In this document: positions 25,481-35,086 of the stretch, piece after piece | How the letters are laid out: the number at the start of each line of letters is the position of its first letter | Numbering within the stretch: position 1 is the first letter of the stretch | DNA from: Maribacter arcticus | Lineage (GTDB): Bacteria; Bacteroidota; Bacteroidia; Flavobacteriales; Flavobacteriaceae | Length of the DNA stretch: 64,000 nt | Assembly (NCBI RefSeq): GCF_900167935.1 | Contig: NZ_FUYL01000009.1 | Span: forward strand, 69,289-133,288 | Reading direction: 5' to 3' | The notes under the pieces: generated by a model | The model's input: the letters and a program-made list of their open reading frames with translations, nothing else | What the model was told of the DNA's origin: nothing | The model's database searches: none | Position numbers and translations under genes: made by a program

Positions 25481-25750
25481 ATGGATGTCACCTTCGAGAA
25501 TTCTATTTTCGACACAAGCATTCAAAAACCCATCGTCAAAAAACGCTCAAACCCCAATTAAAATATCAAATCACCCCCCATTAACATATTCAAATAATTA
25601 CTACATTTATCCCCGCATTCTGGGCGTTGCTTTGTTCGCTAACTTCTGATTTTTATAGGGAACATGGAAGCTTCGGGGCGCATGTACAAAACAAAAACTT
25701 CCTTTCCTAGACACACTGTCACACTACATTTTGATTAAACTTTTGAGCGA

Positions 25751-27031
25751 ATGAATAAAAAATTAGCCCTGCACTGGCAGATACTTATCGGAATGGCCGC
25801 AGGCGTGCTTTTTGCACTGCTGTTCACAAATTTTAGCTGGGGACCACAATTGGTTCGGGATTGGATAAAGCCCTTCGGCACCATTTTCATCAACTGTTTA
25901 AAACTCATCGCCGTCCCGTTGATTTTGGCGTCACTTATCAAAGGTGTCTCGGACCTGAAAGATATTTCAAAACTTTCTGAAATGGGTACCCGAACGATTG
26001 TCACTTTTATCCTGACTACCGTACTGGCGGTTTCTATCGGTTTAGGGCTCGTCAATATCCTGAAACCTGGTAATGCCATTTCCGAAGAAACCCGAATGGA
26101 ACTTTTAAGCAGCTACAAGGACGACGCCTCAAAACGAATCGACATGGCAATAGCACAAGAAGAAAGCGGTCCTTTGCAGGCATTGATTGACATCGTCCCC
26201 GATAATATTTTTTATGCTGCCAGTTACAACACCAGTATGTTGCAGGTCATTTTTTTCGCGATACTATTTGGGATTGCACTTATTTTAATCCCAAAAAAAT
26301 CATCTAAACCAGTCAAAAAGTTTTTCGACGGATTTAATGATGTCATCCTTAAGATTATTGACCTGATTATGGCGACGGCACCTTATGGAGTCTTTGCATT
26401 GTTGGCGGCCTTGGTAGTAGAATCACCAAGTGTTGATCTCTTTTCGGCATTGGCCTTGTATGCAATAACAATTCTCATAGGACTACTATGCATGCTCGGT
26501 GTGTATGCAGCGATTGTTTGGGTCTTTACGCGAAAGTCGCCTAGCTTCTTCTTTAAAGGCATTGCGCCTGCACAACTGCTTGCTTTTTCAACCAGTTCTA
26601 GCGCTGCTACTTTACCAGTGACGATGGAACGGGTAGAGGAACATCTGCACGTCCCAAAAGAAGTCGCAAGTTTTGTATTGCCCATCGGTGCCACGATCAA
26701 TATGGATGGTACCAGTTTGTATCAGGCTGTAGCAGCTGTCTTTATTGCCCAAGCCTTTGGAATGGAACTTTCATTGGCTACCCAACTCGGCATCATTGCC
26801 ACTGCCACCCTTGCCTCCATAGGTTCAGCTGCGGTGCCAGGAGCAGGAATGGTCATGCTAGTAATTGTCCTGGCCCAAGCGGGAATACCTGAAGCTGGCC
26901 TCGCATTGATATTTGCCATAGACCGCCCACTCGATATGTGCCGTACGGTCATTAATGTCAGTGGAGATGCCGCAGTATCAATGATGGTAGCAAGCAAAAT
27001 CAAAATCCCGAAAACTGAAGAAATACTGTAA
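25751..27031 (+). CDS. Dicarboxylate/amino acid:cation symporter (DAACS family)
   Basis: 426-residue transporter of the glutamate/dicarboxylate symporter fold. About eight membrane helices and the two re-entrant loops are visible: the serine-rich STSSSAATLPVT (HP1), NMDGTSLYQ (TM7) and the HP2 stretch SIGSAAVPGAGMVML, followed by the substrate-site DRPLDMCRTVINVSGD. It imports acidic amino acids or C4-dicarboxylates with Na+ or H+. It sits between the two copies of the small-membrane-protein/DUF2314 locus, which suggests insertion or duplication around it. Its G+C looks slightly higher than that of its neighbours. Confidence 0.93.
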   Translation: MNKKLALHWQILIGMAAGVLFALLFTNFSWGPQLVRDWIKPFGTIFINCLKLIAVPLILASLIKGVSDLKDISKLSEMGTRTIVTFILTTVLAVSIGLGLVNILKPGNAISEETRMELLSSYKDDASKRIDMAIAQEESGPLQALIDIVPDNIFYAASYNTSMLQVIFFAILFGIALILIPKKSSKPVKKFFDGFNDVILKIIDLIMATAPYGVFALLAALVVESPSVDLFSALALYAITILIGLLCMLGVYAAIVWVFTRKSPSFFFKGIAPAQLLAFSTSSSAATLPVTMERVEEHLHVPKEVASFVLPIGATINMDGTSLYQAVAAVFIAQAFGMELSLATQLGIIATATLASIGSAAVPGAGMVMLVIVLAQAGIPEAGLALIFAIDRPLDMCRTVINVSGDAAVSMMVASKIKIPKTEEIL

Positions 27032-27131
27032 CTTAAATTTTATGCCATACTGGTGTGCTAAATGTTGTCTTGGTTGCAATGTTGATACACAATAAAAGTG
27101 TCGATTTTCTAAATTTCAAAAAAGACCACCT

Positions 27132-27314
27132 ATGAAGTTTAAAATTGTACCCAACGTTATTGCTGTAATCTTAGCCGTTATTATTGGGGCAGCATTATTC
27201 AAACAAATCGACTTTCAAAATATGACCGTTGAAAAACCTTTATTGGCCTTAGTCTACCTCATCGGCTTTCTGATTTCCATCGGATTCATGATTAAGAAGA
27301 CAACTACCAAATAA
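27132..27314 (+). CDS. Small membrane protein, copy B
   Basis: 60 residues, a close paralogue of the product at 24795 (same length, differences at roughly ten positions, mostly conservative). Two membrane helices. The frame is intact, but the coupled DUF2314 gene that follows copy A survives here only as a fragment. Confidence 0.72.
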   Translation: MKFKIVPNVIAVILAVIIGAALFKQIDFQNMTVEKPLLALVYLIGFLISIGFMIKKTTTK

Positions 27315-27420
27315 AAATAACCTGATTGTAGGCAGATATACCATTCGAGTACTACGCGATGACTTATCAGATGAAGAAAAAGCACAATTCGACGCCGAAA
27401 ACTGACTCCTATTTAAATAA
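27311..27420 (+). pseudogene. C-terminal fragment of a second DUF2314 gene
   Basis: Directly after copy B, the bases encode NNLIVGRYTIRVLRDDLSDEEKAQFDAEN, then a stop, then LLFK and the normal stop, matching the last 34 residues of the DUF2314 lipoprotein at 24974. The GGA codon before LLFK has become TGA. About 130 N-terminal codons, including the signal peptide, are deleted. Synonymous and conservative changes show that the copy lived for a while before decay. Confidence 0.88.
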
Positions 27421-27565
27421 CCCTTTAGTATTTACTAGCGTATTTTATTCCATCGTATCATTTAAAAATAGCTCAAAATAAACCCAGACCTAGTATATTT
27501 AAAACACTAGTATTTAGAAATTTACCGTAATTTGTAGCTAACATTCAAATCAAAATCATACCACT

Positions 27566-27949
27566 ATGGAAACCGATAAAAAAGTATCTAAAGGTGTTTT
27601 GTACACTTCGTATATTCTACAAGGCATCGTTGTTCTACTCTTCTTAATGGGCGCAGCAAATAATGTTTTACAAACTGAAATGGCTGTAGAAGGTGCCGTT
27701 GAATTTGGCTATCCTGAACATACAGTGCTGTACATGGGTCTCATTTTATTAGTCTCCACTATTTTGTACGCTATACCTAAAACCACCTTTATTGGTGCAC
27801 TTTTACTTACCGCTTGGCTTGGTGGTGCAGTCGCTACCCATCTAATTCATAATGACCCATTGACCAACATTTTCATCCCTGTAGTATTCGGAATCATCAT
27901 GTGGGTCGCCATTTGGTTGAGAAGTGAAAAGTTGCGCGCATTGTGTTAA
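27566..27949 (+). CDS. DoxX-like family membrane protein
   Basis: 127 residues, four predicted helices (about 11-30, 49-66, 72-92, 99-117) with the LLTAWLGGAVATHLI motif typical of DoxX-like proteins in helix 3. The role of these small membrane proteins is not established; some relate to redox or thiosulfate metabolism. Start ATG at 27566 in a good context. The gene stands alone. Confidence 0.8.
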   Translation: METDKKVSKGVLYTSYILQGIVVLLFLMGAANNVLQTEMAVEGAVEFGYPEHTVLYMGLILLVSTILYAIPKTTFIGALLLTAWLGGAVATHLIHNDPLTNIFIPVVFGIIMWVAIWLRSEKLRALC

Positions 27950-28052
27950 TATAAAGGTGTGATTTAATAGTTTCGACCGAATGTATTTTAATACCATGAG
28001 AAGTATCATAGTTTGATGGAGTGGTTCTTCTTATCATTACCAAAATACTATT

Positions 28053-28397
28053 ATGAACTCAACATCTTTTACCGAAAACCTAGATTTCAACGACACTAAA
28101 GTGGTCATTAAGGTACTTTTGGAAACTTCATTTTCAAAAGAGATTCGCATTTTAATGAAACAAGGTCAGGTAATGAAAGAGCACAAAGCGCCCTTTCCTA
28201 TTATTGTTCATATTTTAGAGGGTGAAATCGCATTTGGCGTTGAAGGTAACGTACACGATTTAAAACAAGGAGCTATGCTCACCCTTGAAGGAAATGTACC
28301 GCATGATCTAACTGCAAAAGCAGATAGTATCGTACGATTAACGCTTTCAAAACAAGATACTGCCGACCGTGTAAAAGACGTTGTAGCACACTCATAA
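28053..28397 (+). CDS. Cupin-domain protein
   Basis: 114 residues forming one small beta-barrel. Cupin motif 1 is degenerate (KEHKAPFPIIVHILEGEIAFG, one obvious His at the metal position) and motif 2 is GNVPHDLTAKADSIVRL. Likely a small metal- or ligand-binding protein rather than a known enzyme. It ends nine bases before the haemoglobin gene and is probably co-transcribed with it, which suggests a shared role in nitrosative or respiratory stress (inference). Confidence 0.8.
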   Translation: MNSTSFTENLDFNDTKVVIKVLLETSFSKEIRILMKQGQVMKEHKAPFPIIVHILEGEIAFGVEGNVHDLKQGAMLTLEGNVPHDLTAKADSIVRLTLSKQDTADRVKDVVAHS

Positions 28398-28406
28398 ACG
28401 AATACT

Positions 28407-28811
28407 ATGAACGATATCACCAATAGAGAAGATGTAGGCATATTGGTACATGCTTTTTACGGCAAAATAAGAGAAAACGAAATGCTAGGCCCTATTTTTA
28501 ATGGCCACATTACTGATGAACAATGGCCGGCCCACCTGAGCAAACTCACTGATTTTTGGGAATCGAACCTTTTTGGTGTCCGCACGTTTAGAGGGAGTCC
28601 GTCTGCCAAACATGTTAACGTCGATAAAAACCTCAACCACACCATCTCGCAAGACCATTTTGCACAATGGTTACAGCTTTGGTTTGAAACGATTGACGAA
28701 CTATACGAAGGTGAATTGGCCACTAATGCAAAAGATATGGCTCGCAGAATGTCTACGGGTCAGTATATTCATATTTGGCAAAATAGACCTGAGGAATATA
28801 GAAATGGGTAA
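28407..28811 (+). CDS. Group III truncated haemoglobin
   Basis: 134 residues of the 2-on-2 globin fold. The B-helix FYGKIRENEMLGPIF, the CD region ITDEQWPAHLSKLTDFWESNLFG and the proximal His in KHVNVDKN/HFAQWLQLW match group III (trHbP) globins. It would bind O2 or NO in the cytoplasm. Flavobacterial genes of this type often neighbour cupins, as here. Confidence 0.88.
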   Translation: MNDITNREDVGILVHAFYGKIRENEMLGPIFNGHITDEQWPAHLSKLTDFWESNLFGVRTFRGSPSAKHVNVDKNLNHTISQDHFAQWLQLWFETIDELYEGELATNAKDMARRMSTGQYIHIWQNRPEEYRNG

Positions 28812-28850
28812 TTCTACATATATTGTAGGGTAACATAAAAAACCAGAACA

Positions 28851-29237
28851 TTGATAACAGCTGCTAAATTGATTATTCTCTTGTTTGGAGGATTTATTAT
28901 AGCTGTTGGTTTTCGTATGCTTTTCACACCCGAGAAAGCAAGATTAATGTTGCAAAAAGCGGGAAGCACGAACTTCATCAACTATGGTGAAATAACGTTT
29001 CGATTGATTATTGGTATCGCTCTTGTGGCATACTCGGCAAATGCCAAATTCCCAGAAGCTTTTTCAATTTTTGGCTGGTTTATGAGTATTACTGCGCTAT
29101 TGCTTTATTTGGCGCCTAAAAAACTGCACCATGCGTTTTCAATGAAATGCGCCAACCTACTAAAGCCATTAGTTATGCAGTTACTGGCTCCGTTCGCATT
29201 ACTATTGGGTGTATTGATTATTTACAGTACTATTTAA
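28851..29237 (+). CDS. Hypothetical small membrane protein
   Basis: 128 residues with four hydrophobic helices (about 5-24, 47-63, 69-87, 106-124). The frame opens with TTG at 28851; there is no ATG before the first helix, so TTG is likely the true start. No family recognised. It follows the globin gene by 39 bases and may belong to the same transcript. Confidence 0.65.
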   Translation: MITAAKLIILLFGGFIIAVGFRMLFTPEKARLMLQKAGSTNFINYGEITFRLIIGIALVAYSANAKFPEAFSIFGWFMSITALLLYLAPKKLHHAFSMKCANLLKPLVMQLLAPFALLLGVLIIYSTI

Positions 29238-29391
29238 AAATCAACCTAGCGTTTCATGACCTAAAAAATTTAGCCTTTCGAAGCAAATGGGCTATAGATT
29301 TAAACAGCTTTTTTTTAAAAAGTAGACCATATGTATCGCTACAACGGTAAGATTTCCTAGTTTTATGTAACCAAAGATTAAAACCAGTACC

Positions 29392-30027
29392 ATGAAATAT
29401 CTAGCACCTACCTATTTCTTTGATTACGAAACCAAAGAGATTCAAAATCTAGTTGCCGATGTTAAATTAGACTCCGTTACTGAACAAGAAAAAGCCATAC
29501 AACTTTATTTAAAAGTTCGCGATTCATGGCTGTATAATCCCTATAGCTTAAGTTTCACCAAAGAGAATTACAGAGCTAGTGAAATTGCTAAAAGAACAAA
29601 AGGGCATTGCATCGATAAATCTATTATTCTAATTGCTTGCCTTCGCGCTGTGGGTATCCCTGCAAGAATTCACTTGGCTAAGGTCAAAAATCATATTGGA
29701 GTAGAACGCCTAACTGAAAAATTCGGCTCTAACGAATTAACGCCTCACGGTATGGTAGATGCCTATATCAATGATAAGTGGCTTAAACTTTCACCTACTT
29801 TTAATACATCTTTATGTATCATGCTCAACGTAGCCCCTTTAGATTTCGACGGCGAAAAAGATGCTGTTTTACAAGAATTCAATAAGGAAGGCAACTTGTT
29901 TATGGAATACTTAGAAGATTATGGCCATTTTGAAGATGTGCCTATTGAGTTTATGGTTAAAAATGCTCGTGAACACTACCCCCATATTTTTGATGCAAAC
30001 CCCACCCAAACGGAATTTGAATTGTAG
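29392..30027 (+). CDS. Transglutaminase-like protein
   Basis: 211 residues. The papain-fold core has the catalytic Cys in KGHCIDKS (near residue 75) followed by CLRAVGIPARIH, and the His in TPHGMVDAYINDKWLKLSPTF. The third-position Asp of classical transglutaminases is replaced (LSPTF), as I recall for a bacterial subfamily ending in xxTPxFN. Cytoplasmic, with no signal peptide. Probably a protease or amidase rather than a cross-linker; the substrate is unknown. Confidence 0.85.
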   Translation: MKYLAPTYFFDYETKEIQNLVADVKLDSVTEQEKAIQLYLKVRDSWLYNPYSLSFTKENYRASEIAKRTKGHCIDKSIILIACLRAVGIPARIHLAKVKNHIGVERLTEKFGSNELTPHGMVDAYINDKWLKLSPTFNTSLCIMLNVAPLDFDGEKDAVLQEFNKEGNLFMEYLEDYGHFEDVPIEFMVKNAREHYPHIFDANPTQTEFEL

Positions 30028-30124
30028 GTTTTGACAGACCTTCATCACTAAAAAATTTATAATCCATACAAATGAAATCTCAAATTTCGTAACTTTAGAA
30101 TCCTCAACTAAAAAAATACTTGGC

Positions 30125-30985
30125 ATGGAACGCATTACCAATCCAGATTCTGGAAGTCATCGCAGAATAGGCAACAATTATATTATTAATGAAAAAGAAA
30201 TTGAGCAGTTTAATGAGCTCGGCTATGTGGTTTTAAATGATGTATTGACCGAAGAAGAGATGCAGTTTCTAGACCCATGGTTCGACCATTTCGTTTTAGG
30301 CAAAGAAGCAGCAGATATGAAGAAAGATTTCTGTGATATGTCGCAACCCTACGGTACACCCATGGAAGATTTTCAACTGGTAAATGCTATGCTACCTAGT
30401 ACCTACTGCAAAGAATTAAAAAATAATGTCTACCATAAAATCACTCAACTTTTAGCCGACCAATTATATAAAAATGGAAAATCGGCGATGGATTATGAGC
30501 AATTCTTAGCTAAAAAACCAAGTAAAAAAGGTGCTGAATTTGCCATGCACCAAGATTTGGGCTATTGGCCTAAAACAGAAAATACCTGGACAGCTACCTT
30601 TTCTTTAGCGCTAACAGATTCTGACCTTATCAATGGATGTTTACAGGTATTACCTGGCACAAATAAAGAGCCAGAATTGCGTAAGCATTTCCCAAAATCG
30701 TATAGTAACGAAAGAAAAGATGGTAAGGTTTCACGAGATGAAAGTCACACCTTAGTGATTGAAGAACGTGAAGATGATAAAATTGTATACCTACCCGTAA
30801 AAAGAGGTAGCATTACCATACATGACGAACGTATTGTACATGGCTCTGCAGGTAATGAATCGAAAGAATGGCGTAAGACCTATGTTGCTGCATATAGAGA
30901 TATTGACACCATAGCAAAAGAACGTTCCATTGGCTTTACGCATTCACATAACGACATAGTGAATTGGGATAATATTATCATTTAG
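30125..30985 (+). CDS. Phytanoyl-CoA dioxygenase (PhyH) family oxygenase
   Basis: 286-residue Fe(II)/2-oxoglutarate-dependent oxygenase. The metal triad is readable: H142 and D144 in AMHQDLGYW and H239 in DERIVHGSAGN; R250 in EWRKTYVAAYR is the 2-oxoglutarate contact. The PhyH family hydroxylates or halogenates many small molecules, so the substrate cannot be given. TAACTTTAG about 30 bases before the ATG is a near match to the -7 element. The gene is not in an obvious operon. Confidence 0.9.
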   Translation: MERITNPDSGSHRRIGNNYIINEKEIEQFNELGYVVLNDVLTEEEMQFLDPWFDHFVLGKEAADMKKDFCDMSQPYGTPMEDFQLVNAMLPSTYCKELKNNVYHKITQLLADQLYKNGKSAMDYEQFLAKKPSKKGAEFAMHQDLGYWPKTENTWTATFSLALTDSDLINGCLQVLPGTNKEPELRKHFPKSYSNERKDGKVSRDESHTLVIEEREDDKIVYLPVKRGSITIHDERIVHGSAGNESKEWRKTYVAAYRDIDTIAKERSIGFTHSHNDIVNWDNIII

Positions 30986-31033
30986 GGATGTCCTTTTTCT
31001 GTATTTTCGGCACATATATAAAAGCTTCATTCC

Positions 31034-31621
31034 TTGAAAAAATATACTTTATTCTTATACTTTTTATGTTCTACTGTGTTCCTTTTCGGCCAAGAACCGA
31101 TGGAATGGAATTCAGATTATGAACTACAACTTAGCGATTACCAATCTACCGATTCGGAGATTGATTCAACGCTTACCTCCTATTCTATCTATTCAGGTTC
31201 TAAAATCGATTTCAGTTTTAATATGAACTCGGTGTCATTTATGTTCACCAAAAATTTCAATAGTAAAATAAAAGCTGTTTTTCAGAAGAACTTGGCGGTA
31301 TTGATTGCTCCTGATTCTTTGACCGCAAATCAGTTGCTTCGTTTTGGGCGTTACGATTTTGATTTGGTAGAGCTGTATTCCCGTAAAATTCGCAAGAAAA
31401 TATATGAGGAAAAAGGAGCCTTTACAGATGTGAAGTTTTTTCAACCCATTTTCAATGAACTTCAAGAAGAAATGAACATGGTTAGCGCACAAGTTTTCAA
31501 AGCCACCAATTTTGGTAAAGATGATGTGATGCTGAAAAAAGAACACGAAAAGGTAAAACAAGAGATAAAATCGTTATCAGATTTCTGCCTTAATTGTAAG
31601 CCTAAAAAATCAAAAGACTAA
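31034..31621 (+). CDS. Hypothetical secreted protein
   Basis: 195 residues with a signal peptide (KKYTLFLYFLCSTVFLFGQ), so exported. The rest is helical and charged with no recognised motif; one Cys pair (FCLNC) lies near the C-terminus. The frame opens with TTG at 31034, the only start that keeps the full signal peptide. It converges with the small secreted protein gene at 31648. Confidence 0.7.
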   Translation: MKKYTLFLYFLCSTVFLFGQEPMEWNSDYELQLSDYQSTDSEIDSTLTSYSIYSGSKIDFSFNMNSVSFMFTKNFNSKIKAVFQKNLAVLIAPDSLTANQLLRFGRYDFDLVELYSRKIRKKIYEEKGAFTDVKFFQPIFNELQEEMNMVSAQVFKATNFGKDDVMLKKEHEKVKQEIKSLSDFCLNCKPKKSKD

Positions 31622-31647
31622 GTACTTATTAATCAACTTCTATTGAA

Positions 31648-31884
31648 TTAAGCCATTTTAGGTTTGTTAGCCTTAGTAATGAAATTCAATTCCTTTTTTA
31701 TTTTAGAATCTTTTGATTTGTATAAACGAGCTACTTCAGTTTTAGCTTCAAGGCTTAACTCGTATGTTTTTTCAGTAGCGATAGTCATTTCAACAGTTTC
31801 AACTTTTACATCGGTACCAGCTGTTTGTGCTTGAGCAGTGATTCCTAAGAAGATGATAAAGATGATTGTTGCTATTGTTTTCAT
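31648..31884 (-). CDS. Small secreted protein
   Basis: 78 residues. A typical signal peptide (MKTIATIIFIIFLGITAQA) leaves a mature peptide of about 58 residues rich in Lys, Thr and Glu. No cysteines and no family recognised. Codon use and a clear ATG with a signal peptide support a real gene. Confidence 0.7.
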   Translation of the reverse strand: MKTIATIIFIIFLGITAQAQTAGTDVKVETVEMTIATEKTYELSLEAKTEVARLYKSKDSKIKKELNFITKANKPKMA

Positions 31885-32243
31885 GACTTGCGTTGTTACA
31901 CTTATAGAACGCAGCAGACCTTCTTATACTAGGTTGTAAACCGCCCAAAAACACTTTTTACTCGTTACGTTACACGTACCTAGTTAAAGTGCAAAATCTT
32001 GTCGATAAACGACATAGGGCCATAAATCACCATAGCGATAAAAGGTGTCGTTAATCGATACTGCTATGAAGGTTTCTAATCATATAAGGGCTTCTGGAAA
32101 GAGTATATGAACATAAATCTATTCAAATGAATTTACGACATATCTAAATTCCATTTCAGCCACCAAAATCAACAGTTCAGTTTTTTAGATTTCAATACTT
32201 CTTGAGAAATCTACATCTTTGAGTAACAATTAACCAACCGACC
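31885..32243. other. 359-base gene-free gap with an imperfect inverted repeat
   Basis: No credible open frame. GTCGATAAACGACA at 32001-32014 and TGTCGTTAATCGAT at 32046-32059 can pair over 12 of 14 positions with a 31-base loop that itself contains CATAGC (GCTATG follows at 32063). It has no T-run, so it is not a standard terminator; a regulatory or protein-binding role is possible but unproven. Confidence 0.45.
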
Positions 32244-32903
32244 ATGGAGAACACCATTAAAATTTTCATTTACATTCACGCCTTTTTTGGGGGATTAGGA
32301 CTTATTACCGGAATAGGAAGTATTGTAGTAAGAAAAGGAAATCTAAATCACAAACGTTTAGGTAAATGGTTTACCTGGTCTATGATCATCAGTTCGGTCA
32401 TTTCTTTGGTAGTCGCAAGAATGCCCAATCACATCAACAACTTTTTATTTTTAATAGGCATGTTCACCATTTATATGGTATTAGCAGGTAATAGGGCACT
32501 TACTTTTAAATCAACTAAAAAAACAGAGGCTAACCTAATTGACAAAATGGTTTCAGGTGTTATGGTCGTCTGTGCATTATTTATGCTCGGTTTTGGTATC
32601 AACGGACTCGTTCATGGGTATTCACAAAGTATACTGTTCGTATTCTTTGGAGCATTCGGCATATTCTTGCCTTACGGTGATTATAAATTGTTCTCTAAAA
32701 CTTTAGAAAACAGAAAGCTTTGGCTGATTACCCATTTAAGTAGAATGCTGGGCGCCCTTATAGCATCTATCACCGCATTCTTAGTAGCGGGTATGAAATA
32801 CGACAATTTATGGGCATGGATGATCCCTACCGTTTTAGGAACCATCTATATTATCTACTGGATTAAAAAAGTAAAAGGAAAATTGAAGCCGAAAAAAGCG
32901 TAA
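32244..32903 (+). CDS. DUF2306-like membrane protein
   Basis: 219 residues with about six or seven helices. The start NTIKIFIYIHAFFGGLGLITG and NHKRLGKWFTWSMIISS (a His on helix 1 and the KRxGK loop) follow the pattern of DUF2306-type predicted membrane proteins of Bacteroidota. Function unknown. It converges with gldC, with 10 bases between them. Confidence 0.75.
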   Translation: MENTIKIFIYIHAFFGGLGLITGIGSIVVRKGNLNHKRLGKWFTWSMIISSVISLVVARMPNHINNFLFLIGMFTIYMVLAGNRALTFKSTKKTEANLIDKMVSGVMVVCALFMLGFGINGLVHGYSQSILFVFFGAFGIFLPYGDYKLFSKTLENRKLWLITHLSRMLGALIASITAFLVAGMKYDNLWAWMIPTVLGTIYIIYWIKKVKGKLKPKKA

Positions 32904-32913
32904 TACGCTGTTC

Positions 32914-33249
32914 CTATTCCTTCAGGTTTAAATTCTCTGCGAAGTAATCACAGAAATCTTTCATGGTAGCAGTCATTTTTTCATCTTGTGTAGCCTTCAA
33001 AAAAGTATCGGTTAAAGAAACCAATGTTTGATGGAAAAAAGTTTTCATTTCATCAACAGGCATATCCTTCGTCCAAAGGTCAATTTTCAAGGACTCTTGA
33101 TTCTTACTGTCCCATACAGACAATAGCATTGCTTTTACCTCTTCATTTTCGATACCACCATCTTGAGCAGACCAGTTCAATGATTCAGGAATTCTATTTT
33201 CATCTAATCCTACACGTAATGTAATTTCTGATGTATGTAAATCTGCCAT
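32914..33249 (-). CDS. gldC: Gliding motility protein GldC
   Basis: 111-residue cytoplasmic protein matching GldC, including the start MADLHTSEITLRVGLDENRIP and the WSAQDGG motif. In Flavobacterium johnsoniae GldC is not essential for gliding but stabilises it. It begins one base after the gldB stop, so the two form the usual gldBC unit. Confidence 0.93.
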   Translation of the reverse strand: MADLHTSEITLRVGLDENRIPESLNWSAQDGGIENEEVKAMLLSVWDSKNQESLKIDLWTKDMPVDEMKTFFHQTLVSLTDTFLKATQDEKMTATMKDFCDYFAENLNLKE

Positions 33250-34248
33250 TTAATTTCTTGGTTTGTAATTTGATTTCTTAAATATTTCATCCTCTGGCAT
33301 TGTCAGTAATTGCTTCATGGTCACAGAATTGTTTTCCATAAACGCCTTCACAATTTGCCAGCCAACATATCTCCCCAGTCTTCCTGGAGATTCATTATCA
33401 AGCTCTAATCCGAATTTAGAAAACGGAGCAGGCTCTAAAAATCGTTGGTTCAATTTATTATCAGTACTATATAAATATTCGTTTTCAATGAAATTTCGCC
33501 ACATCGGTTCTTCATTGGCAATTGCCCATGTTAAATCTTCTTCAGAATAGCCAATTCTTTTACGCTCTTCTACATTAGGCATCAACTTATCTTTCAAGTA
33601 CAATTCTTTACCGAAATAAATCATTCGGGCAAGAAAAGTTCGATCTCTTGGTCGTGGTACTACTTGTTTAGCAAACGCACTGGCAACATCACTCACCAAA
33701 TAATTACGATCTAAAGATTGCGCTATGTAACGCTGAAAACCTCCATAATACTTATGCTCAGGACCTAAGTAATTGTCAAGGCTCACAAATAATATACTGT
33801 CAATTAATATAATTCTGTTATTGTAATCGACATCATTAGTTACCGTAATAACCTTTGGTACAGCATATTCAGGAAAATAGTATTTGATATGCTTAAATAG
33901 TTGCACCAAACCTTTTTCCTCTTCTTCAAAACTCTGAAATGCATTACCTACTTCTTGAAAAAGTTCTACCTGAAGTGAATCTTCCATCTTAGCAATCCAA
34001 ACACTATCTGGCGCTGGAAATAGATATGGATACGTTTTGCGTAATGCTGGCAAACCTTCTTCACCTGCCGATGCAAACTCTCGATCAAATCTCGCGATTT
34101 TAAGGTCTATCGGTACAGCTTCTATTTCTTGCGCTACCTTATCACTATCATTACAGCTAAAAAGAATGAGAAAAACTGATAATAGTATAAAAATAGGTTT
34201 GACCCTAGCAAGTATTTTACAATACATTTTATTATTCACGGTGTTCAA
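33250..34248 (-). CDS. gldB: Gliding motility lipoprotein GldB
   Basis: 332 residues. A lipoprotein signal ends LILFSC (Cys about 32). Conserved segments include the IDLKIARFDREF start of the mature protein and the PDSVWIAKMEDSLQ and LARMIYFGKELYL regions. GldB is required for gliding and for T9SS function in F. johnsoniae. An in-frame ATG at residue 8 (34227) is an alternative start that gives a more usual signal length. Its presence supports T9SS secretion of the giant proteins later in the window. Confidence 0.93.
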   Translation of the reverse strand: MNTVNNKMYCKILARVKPIFILLSVFLILFSCNDSDKVAQEIEAVPIDLKIARFDREFASAGEEGLPALRKTYPYLFPAPDSVWIAKMEDSLQVELFQEVGNAFQSFEEEEKGLVQLFKHIKYYFPEYAVPKVITVTNDVDYNNRIILIDSILFVSLDNYLGPEHKYYGGFQRYIAQSLDRNYLVSDVASAFAKQVVPRPRDRTFLARMIYFGKELYLKDKLMPNVEERKRIGYSEEDLTWAIANEEPMWRNFIENEYLYSTDNKLNQRFLEPAPFSKFGLELDNESPGRLGRYVGWQIVKAFMENNSVTMKQLLTMPEDEIFKKSNYKPRN

Positions 34249-34297
34249 CTTATTTTTAAGGCAAAGTTAATTGATTTTAATAAATAATTGGAACGGT

Positions 34298-35086
34298 ATG
34301 CAGACTGAAAAGGTAATTGACCACATTGTACAATGGTTAAAGGATTATGCTACGAATGCAAAACAAAAAGGTTTTGTCATCGGTATATCTGGAGGAATAG
34401 ACTCTGCAGTCACTTCAACACTTTGCGCCAAAACAGGTTTAGACCTATTATGTTTAGAAATGCCGATACACCAAGCAGCAAACCAATCTGACAGAGCATC
34501 AAGACATATTGAATGGTTACAGAAAAATTTCAAAAACGTTACTAGACGTGAGATAAACCTTACTCCTGTATTCGACAGTCTTGTTGATGCATTCCCATCT
34601 GTTGAGAACGAAGAAGAACGTTTTATGTCTTTAGCCAACACGCGGGCAAGACTTCGTATGACGAGCTTATATTATTTTGCCGCATTAGAGCGCTATTTAG
34701 TCGCAGGTACAGGAAATAAAGTGGAGGATTTTGGGGTAGGTTTCTATACTAAATATGGTGATGGTGGTGTTGATTTAAGTCCGATAGCCGATTTAATGAA
34801 GACTGAAGTATATAACATCGCCAAAGTTTTAGGCATTAATGAAGAAATTATTAAGGCAGCACCTACAGACGGACTATGGGGTGATGATAGAACTGATGAA
34901 GACCAAATTGGTGCCTCGTACCCTGAACTAGAATGGGCTATGAACATGAAAGATGAAGGCAAAACAATCGATGATTTTGAAGGTAGAAAACAAGAAGTCT
35001 TTGCTATCTTCATGAGACTGAACACTATAAACCAACATAAGATGCTACCAATACCTGTTTGTGAGATTCCAAAACACCTTAAATAA
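34298..35086 (+). CDS. nadE: NAD+ synthase (ammonia-dependent) NadE
   Basis: Last step of NAD synthesis: ATP-dependent amidation of nicotinate adenine dinucleotide with NH3. 262 residues from the ATG at 34298 (a TTG at 34271 would add nine residues). The P-loop SGGIDSAV and the LANTRARLRM, GTGNKVE and FYTKYGDGGVDLSPI motifs are all present. It has no glutaminase domain, so it depends on ammonia. It is divergent from gldB. Confidence 0.95.
   Translation: MQTEKVIDHIVQWLKDYATNAKQKGFVIGISGGIDSAVTSTLCAKTGLDLLCLEMPIHQAANQSDRASRHIEWLQKNFKNVTRREINLTPVFDSLVDAFPSVENEEERFMSLANTRARLRMTSLYYFAALERYLVAGTGNKVEDFGVGFYTKYGDGGVDLSPIADLMKTEVYNIAKVLGINEEIIKAAPTDGLWGDDRTDEDQIGASYPELEWAMNMKDEGKTIDDFEGRKQEVFAIFMRLNTINQHKMLPIPVCEIPKHLK

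Noticed and set aside
32001..32059. Inverted repeat as a terminator for the small secreted protein gene
   Set aside because: It lies upstream of that gene's start, has a long loop and lacks a T-run, so it is listed only as an unexplained inverted repeat.
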